A stretch of DNA of 64,000 nucleotides from Stentor coeruleus (lineage: Eukaryota > Ciliophora > Heterotrichea > Heterotrichida > Stentoridae): contig MPUH01000170.1 in the NCBI GenBank assembly GCA_001970955.1, forward strand, positions 1-64,000. The letters run 5' to 3'. Shown here in pieces: positions 22,349-31,714 of this stretch. The notes beneath the pieces were generated by a model. It did not search any database, was not told where the DNA came from, and saw nothing but the letters and a program-made list of their open reading frames with translations. Every line of letters begins with the position of its first letter. Positions within the stretch are counted from its first letter, which is position 1. A program made the translations under genes and the position numbers.

Positions 22349-22639
22349 CTAATTTTCGCTTCTTGATACCAAGTCTTCAAGTTCTTTTTTAAGCTTCTGA
22401 GCTTCAATCAAATCTAAATCTTTTACTGTTAGCATGTCTAGAAGTATATCATTTTTTGTTTTCAAACTTTCTAAATCCTCACCTAATCTTTTCAGCTCTG
22501 GAGTGTCTTCTCGTTCTTTTAGGTCTACTTTTATCCACTCACCTACATCTGAATCAAAATTCGCTACAAATGTTAGAAAGTTTATCGAGATAGGCAAAAA
22601 AGGTATGTTTTTCCAATCAGTCACTTCTGCCGCTTCCAT
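22349..22639 (-). CDS. Small coiled-coil hypothetical protein, 96 aa
   Basis: The first half is hydrophobic and compact (DWKNIPFLPISINFLTFVAN). The second half is a strongly charged coiled coil with good heptads (KRLGEDLESLKTKNDILLDM ... LKKELEDLV). The ATG at 22639 follows a TTATAATT leader and the stop is TAG. I do not recognise the family; the layout would suit a small subunit of a helical-bundle complex. The coding call rests on composition and amphipathic pattern. Confidence 0.6.
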   Translation of the reverse strand: MEAAEVTDWKNIPFLPISINFLTFVANFDSDVGEWIKVDLKEREDTPELKRLGEDLESLKTKNDILLDMLTVKDLDLIEAQKLKKELEDLVSRSEN

Positions 22640-23150
22640 AATTATAAATCGAAAAGGTCTTTTTTTATTTAGGAAGGACTAATGGTAGTTGTTCATGCAA
22701 AATAACTATAATTGTTATTAAAATAAGTATCTAAATTCAATACCTAAAATAGACCTAAGTATTTAGTATAACTTTTTATATATAGAAAAGATTAACCTCA
22801 CAACATCATTTTTATCATTAAAATATTTAAGATCTCAACAAAACAATATATTCAAATATCATTTTTTATATAGAATTTATTTATATTTTTCCTTTTTACC
22901 ATTTGACCTATTAAAATGTATTTATTAGAATGAAACCTATCACTAAATAGCAATTAATTAAAAAAAAAATACTATTGACTTACTATTAAACAAGAAATAT
23001 TTATTATATTAATACCTGTACTATAATCATATCACTTTTAATATTATATCAATAAATATTCATCAAAGTTTCATATCAGAAAACCTAAAATCATAAATTT
23101 TAATAACTATAAACATTTGAACTTAAATCGAAAATCATTCACATTGTTAT
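22640..23150. other. Intergenic region, no gene seen
   Basis: About 510 bp of very AT-rich sequence. I see no coding frame, RNA gene or repeat. Confidence 0.5.
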
Positions 23151-24710
23151 TTATATTCTACTAATATAATTGGTGAAACCTGATAAAAAACTCTGACTTT
23201 GAGTCAAACCTATTTTTTCTCGTTGTCTTTGATCTAATCCTAGTATTTCTGCCAATGCTCTAAGCATATGATTTTTCATCTTTTGATTAGTATTTTCATC
23301 AAGATAATTAATTAAAGTATTTGCTACAAGTCTTTTATCAATCATATTAATTGACACTTTATCTTGAGACTCTAGTTTTTTTAGTAATAGCTCAGCTTCT
23401 TTTTTTATATCATCTCTTTCATTAGCTTTGCTTATAAAAGCTTGGCGTTCAATTTCAAATTGATTTTTACATAATTTGAGCTCATTTTTTAAACTTTCGT
23501 TTATATTTTGCAAGTTTTCTATTGTTTTGTTATGGTTTTCAAGTTTTTGCTTAAGACTTTCACAATAAGATGTTGTTTTGTCTAGCCTAGATTGTATTGA
23601 TGAAGACTCTAATTCAACAGTTTTAATTACTTCTTGGAGCTTCTCAACAGCTTTTTGATATTTAGATGATTGATTTTTTGCTATGACAGTCTCATTAGCT
23701 TCTATTCTAGCTTTCATTAATTGATCTTTCAATTGATAAATCATTTCCTCAAATCGATCACGTTCATCTTTAGCTTGTTTCATAAGCAATTCACTTACCT
23801 CTTTAATATTCTTCTCAGATGTTAATCTATATTCTTCAAAACATGAAACCTTGTCATCAAGTTCATTTTTTATATCATCTAATTCTTCCTGTAAATTTTT
23901 AATAAGTCCATCTTTTTCTTTTAGATTTTTACTCATATGATAAACTTTTGTTCTCAAATCATATTTTTTAACTAACAATTTTTGGTTATATTCTTGTGTG
24001 GATTCTAAAATTTTTGTTAGGCTTTCAATTTTCTTTTCAGCATTCTCTTTAAAATCATTCAAAAATTTTAAGTTTTCTAAATTTTTTAACCCGTTTTCTT
24101 TAATTTGCATCAAGAGGCTTTTTTCTTCTTCATGTATTTTTGCATTTTCTAGTAAAGATTTTATTTTCTCATCTTTTTTTACAAGGATTTTGAATATGTT
24201 TTCTTTTTCTTTTGAGATACGAAGTATTGTTTTTTCAGCATTTATGCATTGCTTTTCAATAGTTTTTATGTTGCAAGATTGAGGAATTGAATAATCATCT
24301 ATGTGATTAATTGATAATTTTGCTGAAGTTAAAGAATCAATAGTTTGATAAGATTTTTCTGGTAATTTTAGTTTTAAGACTTCAGAATTTTTTTTCATAA
24401 GCTCTTCATTAACTTCTTTTGAACGTTCATGACCAATTACAATCTTAAAGTTAATTTTGTTTGCTTCCCAATCTGTTTTCTCTTTATATAAGCTTTCAAT
24501 GATTTTTTTATATGAATCAATTTCTTCGTATTTTTGAACAAGTTCACATTTAAGTTTCTCACACCTTTTATTAAGCTTTTTACAAGTACTTCCTATATGT
24601 TTCTCATACAGATACTCCTCTTTATCATCAAAATTACTTTCTTGAATGTTTTTCTTAGCAAAATTAATTGTTCCTACTGCCAAGTTTGCAAGACTATTAA
24701 AATTTAGCAT
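23151..24710 (-). CDS. Golgin-like coiled-coil protein with a C-terminal GRAB-type domain, 519 aa
   Basis: Most of the protein (residues about 45-435) is continuous coiled coil. Near the C-terminus, residues about 450-500 (IDKRLVANTLINYLDE ... MLRALAEILGLDQRQREKIG) match the pattern of the GRAB domain of GMAP-210/Rud3, a GRIP-related module that binds Arf1-type GTPases at the Golgi. The N-terminus (FNSLANLAVGTINFAKKNI) could form an amphipathic helix resembling the curvature-sensing ALPS motif at the same place in GMAP-210. Together these suggest a Golgi vesicle tether. The protein is much shorter than GMAP-210 (about 2000 aa) and close to yeast Rud3 (484 aa). The coiled coil is seen directly; the GRAB call is from pattern memory. 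Confidence 0.8.
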   Translation of the reverse strand: MLNFNSLANLAVGTINFAKKNIQESNFDDKEEYLYEKHIGSTCKKLNKRCEKLKCELVQKYEEIDSYKKIIESLYKEKTDWEANKINFKIVIGHERSKEVNEELMKKNSEVLKLKLPEKSYQTIDSLTSAKLSINHIDDYSIPQSCNIKTIEKQCINAEKTILRISKEKENIFKILVKKDEKIKSLLENAKIHEEEKSLLMQIKENGLKNLENLKFLNDFKENAEKKIESLTKILESTQEYNQKLLVKKYDLRTKVYHMSKNLKEKDGLIKNLQEELDDIKNELDDKVSCFEEYRLTSEKNIKEVSELLMKQAKDERDRFEEMIYQLKDQLMKARIEANETVIAKNQSSKYQKAVEKLQEVIKTVELESSSIQSRLDKTTSYCESLKQKLENHNKTIENLQNINESLKNELKLCKNQFEIERQAFISKANERDDIKKEAELLLKKLESQDKVSINMIDKRLVANTLINYLDENTNQKMKNHMLRALAEILGLDQRQREKIGLTQSQSFLSGFTNYISRI

Positions 24711-24855
24711 TTATAGATTTATTTCTTCAAATATCTTAAACAACCAAATTAATCACCCTTTGTCACAACCTCCCTTATATAATTTCTACACAAAACCCTT
24801 TAAACTTTTTCATCTTCTAAAACCTATTCTTCCAAAAGGCAATATTTCTAATCTA

Positions 24856-25419
24856 TTAAGCCTTATAACCACAAGAGCTCCTTCTTCCTCTTGCTTTTTC
24901 AAATTTCCTTCCCTTGCTTCTAACAAAAGGTCTAGTCTTAGACCCATGAGCTCCAGGTGAAGGTCCAAAATGTTTATAAGCAACTCTGGCAGTTCTCTTC
25001 CCTCTAAGTAAAACAGTTCCAGCACCAGTAGGGTTATTCTGAGCAAATTGATCAAAAGTTATACAAGACCCACCAGCTGCAATAATTCTTGCTCTTGCTG
25101 TTTCTGCGAATCTTATAGCAACAATATTTAATTTTTGTACTTGAACTAATCTTGCATCATCTAAAACAGATCCAACGACAACACATGTTTTTGACTCTTT
25201 TCCAGCCATATATTTGGCTATATGTTTCAAACTCAGTGGAGGTCTACTGTTACGGCTCATAGCAAGTCTTTTACTGATGACTTTATTGAATTTAGAAGGA
25301 GTTCTTCTAGCTAGAAATCTGTAGAGTTTTATAAGGAGCTTTAAATATAGGTTTGTGGATGTCACTTTGCGAGTGTTTTTGTCCCATTTCTTCCCACCTG
25401 CTTGCACGTCCACTCCCAT
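24856..25419 (-). CDS. RPL18: 60S ribosomal protein eL18, 187 aa
   Basis: This is eukaryotic ribosomal protein L18 (eL18, bacterial uL15-related), part of the large subunit. The start MGVDVQAGGKKWDKNTRKVT corresponds to the conserved opening of the family. The KVVVVGSVLDD-like segment (CVVVGSVLDDARLVQVQKLN), the GGSCITFDQFA loop and the basic tail ending RRSSCGYKA follow in order. Length equals the usual 187-188 aa, so the gene is complete in one exon. The start codon lies 23 bp from that of the divergent coiled-coil gene, and CTTTATATTGG next to it gives a TATAAAG on its own strand. Confidence 0.97.
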   Translation of the reverse strand: MGVDVQAGGKKWDKNTRKVTSTNLYLKLLIKLYRFLARRTPSKFNKVISKRLAMSRNSRPPLSLKHIAKYMAGKESKTCVVVGSVLDDARLVQVQKLNIVAIRFAETARARIIAAGGSCITFDQFAQNNPTGAGTVLLRGKRTARVAYKHFGPSPGAHGSKTRPFVRSKGRKFEKARGRRSSCGYKA

Positions 25420-25442
25420 CTTTATATTGGCCAGAGGATAAT
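25420..25442. promoter_or_regulatory. 23-bp divergent start region
   Basis: Only 23 bp separate the ATG of eL18 (minus) from the best ATG of the tail-anchored protein (plus). The gap reads as CAATATAAAG towards eL18 and AGGATAAT towards the other gene, with TTGGCCA in the middle. Both 5' UTRs plus any shared promoter core must be extremely short or overlap the neighbouring coding sequence. Confidence 0.6.
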
Positions 25443-26336
25443 ATGGAAATTCAAGGTCAGGATATAGGGCTGACGATGAGTAAGTCTAATATGTGGGATG
25501 ACTTTAAGAAAACTTTGGATCAGAAAGATGTTATTATTGAAGGACTGAAGAAAAAGCATATGGAGAATGCTAAGGTTCTTGAAGGGTTGTTTGTTTTAGA
25601 TGGGGATTTTGCTGATGTTGAACAGATGATAACTGGACTGGATGAAGATGGGGACAAGCATTCAGTTGATGGGCTGAAAAATGATTTCGAGACCCAGAAA
25701 GTAAAATATTTAGAGTTTCTAAGCAAAGTTGATACAATACGCGGGAATGAAAATCAGAAAAGAGATGAGTTTGAAGCTTTGGAAAATGAAATTTTAACTC
25801 TAATTACTGAAGTTGAAAGTAAAATCAGAGAAAATGATGTCTTAGAAGAGAAAATCAAAAGCTATCAATCAAGTCAATGCTTAGATGAAAAGCTTAAAGA
25901 CAACGAAAGACAAACTGTGATAAAACTCAGATATGATATTGATGTAAAAGAAAAGGAAATCAGGATGATGAACGAAAAAATCGTGATTGAAGAAGGGAAA
26001 ATCGATGAAGTCAAAAAAGAAATCGAACGATTAGAAGAAATAAAGCGAAATAAAGAGATCGACATAAAAACATTAGAAAAAAAAGAACTAACTGAACAAA
26101 AAAATTTTGAAGATATACGCGATCAGCTTGAAATACTGAAAAAAGAAAACGAAAGAAAAGAGTTTTTGGCTAGAAGGGATAAAAACATGCACAAAGCATA
26201 TGAAGAAAATGATACTCGACGTATAAAAAAACTTATATTGCCAGATGGCCCAGAAACATCTAAAGACAGCAACATAAGCGCCTTATTTTTGATAGCGATA
26301 GTCGTATTATTACTTGTATGTATCCAAAAACTTTAA
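25443..26336 (+). CDS. Tail-anchored coiled-coil protein, 297 aa
   Basis: Residues about 10-270 are almost entirely charged coiled coil. The last 21 residues end in a hydrophobic segment, ISALFLIAIVVLLLVCIQKL, with only a short lumenal end: the layout of a tail-anchored (type IV) membrane protein such as some Golgi or ER tethers. The frame is open upstream to 25353, but that extension would overlap eL18 coding on the other strand, so I chose ATG 25443. ATG 25476 is a second option. The stop is TAA. The family is not recognised. Confidence 0.75.
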   Translation: MEIQGQDIGLTMSKSNMWDDFKKTLDQKDVIIEGLKKKHMENAKVLEGLFVLDGDFADVEQMITGLDEDGDKHSVDGLKNDFETQKVKYLEFLSKVDTIRGNENQKRDEFEALENEILTLITEVESKIRENDVLEEKIKSYQSSQCLDEKLKDNERQTVIKLRYDIDVKEKEIRMMNEKIVIEEGKIDEVKKEIERLEEIKRNKEIDIKTLEKKELTEQKNFEDIRDQLEILKKENERKEFLARRDKNMHKAYEENDTRRIKKLILPDGPETSKDSNISALFLIAIVVLLLVCIQKL

Positions 26337-26377
26337 TCTTTCTAAAGCATTTAAAGCCATAAAACTTTATTTTTTTC

Positions 26378-27343
26378 ATGTTTAACATTATAATAAGCCT
26401 CATAATGAACGCTCTTATAGTTTGTGCAATTTTAGCAGGTATTTTTTATTTTTTGTTATTCAATACTACAGTGATTTACTTCATTTTGGCTGTTTTGCTC
26501 ATGTATTTTGCTTTAAGCTGGTATCTAGTCCCCGCTTCATCTGCAAGATTCAACTCAGCACGAAGGAAAATCAGCATTTGCACTTGGAGTGACCCATCTA
26601 GACCTTTAGTTTTTGGGCATTTTCAAGTCCGTGTATCGAAAATGTTGGAATATTTGGACTGGGCTTCTAAAAAAACTGGTCTAAAAATTACATTAAATCA
26701 CCTTGCCACTAAAGCTTGTGGAATGGCTTTAAATGAATTCCCTGAATTAATTGGGAAGATATGCTTAGGTAATTTTAGACCAGTTAAGACTATTGATTCT
26801 TCTTGTCTGATTTCTCTCGAAAACGGTAAAAATGTATATTTTGTGAATACTGAAGATATTCCCAACAAGCCTTTAACGGTGATTTGTGATGAAATGGAAA
26901 AGAAAATTGCCTCATTACAAAAAGGAGATGATGGCAAATTGATGAAAAAAAATTCTCAAGCATTTGCTAAACTCCCAACTTGTATAGCAGCAGTTTTAGG
27001 TGAAATCGTTTACTATCTAAACGGACCTATGGGGATTGCCCTTCCTTTTTTAGGTATGAAAAAGCAGCAGTTTGGAAGTTTTATTATATCAAATTTAGGG
27101 ATGTATGGACTTGAAACAGGATATCCACCTTTGTTTTCAGTATCACATACTATAGCGACACTAACTCTTATGGCTATTCATGATGAGGCAATAGTTGATA
27201 ACTCTAAGATTATAGTCCAGAAATGTATGAATGTTTGTGTTTCTTTTGATCATAGGTATATGGATGGGATTAAGGCTGCTAAAGTACAAAATAGGATTAA
27301 GGAAATTTTGGAAGACCCCATGCAGTACATCAAGCTTGATTAG
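26378..27343 (+). CDS. Membrane-anchored E2-type (2-oxoacid dehydrogenase) acyltransferase domain protein, 321 aa
   Basis: The N-terminus has one or two membrane helices (about residues 3-50: IIISLIMNALIVCAILAGIF, then TVIYFILAVLLMYFALSWYL). The rest is a catalytic domain of the E2 type found in pyruvate and related dehydrogenase complexes and in chloramphenicol acetyltransferase. The family active-site motif HxxxDG is intact in SFDHRYMDG (His292, Asp296), and the FGSFIISNLGMYGLETGYPP segment matches the conserved SNLG region. There is no lipoyl domain and no E1/E3-binding domain, so it is unlikely to be a standard E2 core. It may be a membrane-bound CoA-dependent acyltransferase; the substrate is unknown. 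It lies 41 bp after the preceding gene on the same strand. Confidence 0.85.
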   Translation: MFNIIISLIMNALIVCAILAGIFYFLLFNTTVIYFILAVLLMYFALSWYLVPASSARFNSARRKISICTWSDPSRPLVFGHFQVRVSKMLEYLDWASKKTGLKITLNHLATKACGMALNEFPELIGKICLGNFRPVKTIDSSCLISLENGKNVYFVNTEDIPNKPLTVICDEMEKKIASLQKGDDGKLMKKNSQAFAKLPTCIAAVLGEIVYYLNGPMGIALPFLGMKKQQFGSFIISNLGMYGLETGYPPLFSVSHTIATLTLMAIHDEAIVDNSKIIVQKCMNVCVSFDHRYMDGIKAAKVQNRIKEILEDPMQYIKLD

Positions 27344-27635
27344 TTTAACTTATAGAAAAAAAAAATCATAATAGGAAACCCTTTTATATAATCTTATTAA
27401 ATTTAAATTATAGTTTTTATAACTTTGTGTTATAAAAAAATCATATCTACTACAATTATCATCTAAAATCTTAAGTTTTTTACTTTAAAACCAAAATCCT
27501 AGCTTCCATTTTTAACCAATGTCAAACTTTCTTCAAAAATCCTATCAATAAAACTTCTAAATCTATTATTTTATGCTTAGAATATCGATATATTATACTA
27601 TTTTACTACATAAAAAATCTGATAATAAATAAAAA

Positions 27636-28181
27636 TTAAAAAGTCTCTTTTAAAGGGAAATGCATTATGACTTCATGGCACTTTAGAGTATATTTATCCT
27701 TAAACGCTTTAGAACAGTGATCACATTTGTATAACCTAATATCAGTATGTTTTAGCATATGCCTATTTAAGTCAGCAAATGAATAATTTTTCTTTCCACA
27801 GGTTTCGCAAACATACTTTTTAAGTTGTTCTTTGATATTAGTATCGTGCATTTTAAGATGCTTATTTAGTTCATATTTTCTCCTAAATGTTAGGAGGCAG
27901 ATGTTACATTCGTGGGGCCTCGAATTGGAATGACTCAGCTCATGGGTTTTGAGCCGGTCTTTTTGGTAAAATCCTTTCCCACAGTTGGAGCAAGTAAAAG
28001 GGGGTGTCCCCTGGTGTCTATTTACGTGCTCGATTAATTTCGATTTTTGAGAGAATTCTCTTGGGCATAGGTCACACTTCCACGGTTTGCTAGGTAGATG
28101 GGTTTTCATATGCTGTTTAAGAACACTCTTGTTTGCATATTCTTTCTCGCAGATATCGCATTTAATTTGATCCTTAACCAT
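27636..28181 (-). CDS. Six-finger C2H2 zinc-finger protein, 181 aa
   Basis: Six C2H2 fingers run almost end to end, starting with CDICEKEYANKSVLKQHMKT. Fingers 1-4 are joined by roughly canonical linkers. A longer linker separates finger 4 from finger 5, and finger 6 has four residues between its histidines (HEVIMH). This is the layout of a DNA-binding transcription factor, with almost no sequence outside the fingers. The open frame extends upstream to a GTG at 28205, but the first ATG is at 28181. An out-of-frame ATG just upstream would give only a very short uORF. Partner and target are unknown. Confidence 0.9.
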   Translation of the reverse strand: MVKDQIKCDICEKEYANKSVLKQHMKTHLPSKPWKCDLCPREFSQKSKLIEHVNRHQGTPPFTCSNCGKGFYQKDRLKTHELSHSNSRPHECNICLLTFRRKYELNKHLKMHDTNIKEQLKKYVCETCGKKNYSFADLNRHMLKHTDIRLYKCDHCSKAFKDKYTLKCHEVIMHFPLKETF

Positions 28182-29851
28182 AATTGGACTAACAGATTCA
28201 AACACATGCCTTTAAAATTTTCCTCGTATTTAGACGCAAATATGATACATATTTTTTCCTGTTTTCCTCACCTGTAGATCCATCATCTTGTTACAATATA
28301 AATTATCTTAGAGCTCATGTTTTATCAAACAAGGGATTAGGCTACGAATAAAAGAAATTTTATCTATGGAGAAAGCTGTAGTAAAGTGATAAACTGGGAA
28401 ATATGATTGAAGATGATTTGATTAAATGAATATAAATAGAGGGAGGAGGAATGAGATATTTGGGACTTTGAGGAAGATAATGAGAAATAAGAAGAGATTT
28501 TATGGTATTAAGAGGAAAATATGTGTGAAAATGTCAAACTTTTAAGATTTGGGATTGTTTATAGGAAGAATTTTTTTATACTTAGTAGATGTAATGAAAA
28601 TATTTTATTTTGTAAAGGATTGTATTTATGATAATTTAATGTATAATAATTGGTTTTGATTATTTTAAAGGTGTGTGGATTAATTGGCTTAAGTGAATAC
28701 TTTATTGATAATTTATGAAGATGTAAAATAGTTGATAATAAGATTTATTATTTAACTAGCCAAGGTAGGGCATTTATGATTTTTATACTACTATAATAGA
28801 AAGTTAGAGATTATGATGAATTATGCAAATTATTTCAATTTTGATTCTAGCTTTTGATTGTTGTTTGAAAGTCAAAAAATGTATTTTTTTGATTTTTTAT
28901 GGTAGACTAACACACTTCAAATGAACTAAGAGATTTTTATATTCTTTGAATATAAAAGCATAAAATTGAAATGAAAGATCAAATAATCTTTTTATTAATA
29001 TTATCAGCAACTGTTTTCTAGCACTTTAAATTTATTCAGGTCTTAAAATCTAAAATATTTTTTTCTTTATGTTATCTACTATAAACAAAAACTTAATTTA
29101 ATAATCCAATAAAATTAACAATAGCTAGTCCAATTTTACAATATTATTAACTCATAGAAGATCATTACACAAAATATTACATAAATATTCAATCTCTGAA
29201 ATGAGCAGCATGCTTCTATATAAAAAACATAGAATCATATATCAACACAAATATATGTAAAGATAAGTTTTTAGTACCTTGAAAATTAAGGATTATAAGA
29301 AATATTAGGAAATTAAGGAAAATGAGCAAAATTTTAGTCATTAACATTCTTATATCAAGGAACTTTTTTATTATAAAAAATTCAAATTTACTTTAATAAA
29401 TTCTTTAGTCTTTCCAATGCATTTCAAAGCAGAAAATTCCTAATAACAGTTATTAAAAATTTTCCAACTTCTTGCATTACTTATATATATTAACTATAAT
29501 AAATATCATACTATCCTATTATCAACTCCTTATAGTAAAAAATCATTTTATATAATTCATATATATTTCACAAATTTTCAAATTAAAACGCATTCCATAT
29601 AAACTCTCTTCAATACTATAATTTTATAATCCTACCTCCTAACTTCATCTAAAGCATACTATCAACTTCTTTTATCAAAATCCTAATAATTTTTTTACTT
29701 AAATGCTTAATTAAAAATACTTAAATAATTCTATATCTATAAAAGCCTTTTAACAAAATCAGCTTTGTTAATATTATTTTTTATTATCCTATCTAAAATC
29801 ATAATATATCCTGGCCAATAGTTAAAATTTCAGTTAACAAATAATCCATAA
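28182..29851. other. 1.7-kb AT-rich divergent intergenic region
   Basis: This long gap lies between the zinc-finger start and the next plus-strand gene. There is a purine-rich stretch around 28440-28540 (agagggaggaggaatgagat), but I see no coding frame, tRNA or repeat structure. Confidence 0.5.
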
Positions 29852-31686
29852 ATGAAAGTCTCCAGATCAATAAATGCCTCCTTGAGCAAGTCTCCTGGAT
29901 CTACTCTAAATACAGCGAGAGCAAGGACTAATAGATTTAAAATCCCTGAAAATTTCCAAAAACTTGATATCGACCAGATTAAAAAACCTAGGATGATGCT
30001 TAAAACGCTGACTTCAAGGTTGAGACAAGATAAAACTCAAAGCATTCCTCCGGATGTAGCTGTAAAAGTTGTTAAAAACTATATTTTACCAATGTTTGAA
30101 AGTGAGACTAGGTCCAAGCTGAACACCCAAAGGTCAGAAAGTTTCGGTCATAGGTATCAGTTTTCAGTAGACGGCGGGACTGTATATTCTGAGTTAAAGC
30201 TCAGCGAAAAACTCAGCAAGGAAATCTTAAGCTTGGAAAGCCATCTGACTTCAATGGATCAAATAGTTAAAGACAATAATCAAGAAAAGGAAAAAGTTAC
30301 TCAAGAAAATCAAAAGCTTGAATTAGAACTTATAAATGCTTTGACCAATATAAGTTTTATAAATGGAGAAAATACAAGATTGCAAAGAGAATTAATTGGA
30401 GTTAAACTGAATATAGGCCAAATAACAAGTCAGCTGAAAAAATATAAAAATTTATATGAAACAACTCAGCTTGAAAATGAAAGAATCACGAAGCTCCTTC
30501 AAGACGAGAAAGCATCAAATGATATCCGATTTTTTAATATGTTTTTTCCTTAACTGAGGTAAATAAAATCAAGACACTTGCTGTGCAACTAGAACATGAT
30601 AATTATTTAATGCAGCTAGAAAAAGAAATCATGGGTGAAAGGCTGACTGGATTGTATTTAGCTTTAGACAATATCGTCGGCAACTATGGGCTTTGTATTA
30701 AAATTAGAACCGAGCACGAAATTGTGTTAAAGAATTTTAAAGAATCCTTACTAATTCTAGAAGACACAAAAAAAAACCTCTCTCACATTCTCCGTGAACG
30801 TGATATGCTAATGCGTGATCACATTGAACTCAATGACATAAAGTCCGACCTACTAACCCAAAAGGAAAAAATGGCCAAAGTGTTCAAAGAAAAGTTCACA
30901 ACAATGCAAAAAGAATTAACCCAAGCTATTGAATCCCGAGAACTATTCAAAGCTAAACAAGAAGAAACTGAAAAAAAGTACATTGACATATCTGAGGAGT
31001 TTAAAAAATTCAAACACAAAGTTAAGATAAAGTTCACATCAGTCCACGAAAAAGAAGAAAAATTCTGCAAAAACTGCCAAAAATCATATTTTGAAAGCGA
31101 AAACTATAACTGGTCCTGTCGGGTTCATGCAAGTAAAATAACTGGAGACACATGGTGGTGCTGTGGGAAAATAGGTAAAGATGCTATTGGATGTATGGTC
31201 TCAAGGCACATGGGTAAAGAAGAAGAAGATCCAAAAGAAGATGATTTTGGTATCCCTACCAAGTTTTGTTCAGTAAAAATCATATAGGCTTGCAAAGATT
31301 ATGGGCACAATTTCAATGAATGCTTCAGAGACCCAAATGTCAAAACAAACTTCGAACCTGACGAAGAGCTCAGACGTCTAAAAGACATAAGTAAAAACAA
31401 AAGAAAAGCTGTACAAAGTGTCGATATGCTCAATAAAATGAGTTTCATGCTCAGCAATAGAAGTTCTTTACTACAAGAAACCCTAGACGAATTCAAACAA
31501 GATGATGGTTTTTTTGATGATGTCAGAGATATAAAACAAGAGATTGAATTTCATGAGAATTTCAACAAAGTGCATATTGAAGTTGAACAACCTCGACTAG
31601 TAGTTCCTAGGAAAACTGATATAAAGAAAAGATCAGGAGCAAGTCCTTTGACTGTTTATACAAATTTAGGTGTAGAATACGATTAA
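29852..31686 (+). CDS. Coiled-coil protein with a CHORD-like Cys/His cluster, one intron and one frame break, about 606 aa
   Basis: Three open frames read as one gene. The first (from ATG 29852) and second are both coiled coil, and they join best if one base is missing from the T-run around 30541-30548: the next frame then continues SLTEVNKIK. The second and third are joined by a 15-nt intron at 31273-31287, giving ...FCS|ACKDYGHNFNEC. Across about 31065-31330 lies a Cys/His cluster: CKNC, then N..C..H, WWCCGK, GC...H, and after the intron C.....H....C. This resembles the spacing of CHORD zinc modules, although it is not a canonical CHORD. The N-terminus is basic and Ser/Thr-rich. A scaffold role is inferred; the family is not named. 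Confidence 0.75.
31273..31287 (+). other. 15-nt intron
   Basis: The sequence gtaaaaatcatatag lies in phase 0 and ends with an in-frame TAG. Splicing joins TGT TCA to GCT TGC and continues the Cys/His-rich region. Confidence 0.9.
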
Positions 31687-31714
31687 TTATATTCTTTCTA
31701 TAAAATATATAAAT

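Noticed and set aside
25353-25442. Longer N-terminus of the tail-anchored protein
   Set aside because: It would overlap eL18 coding sequence and adds a Cys/Pro-rich piece unlike the rest of the protein.
28182-28205. GTG start for the zinc-finger protein
   Set aside because: The nearest ATG, at 28181, keeps all six fingers, and GTG starts are not expected in nuclear genes.
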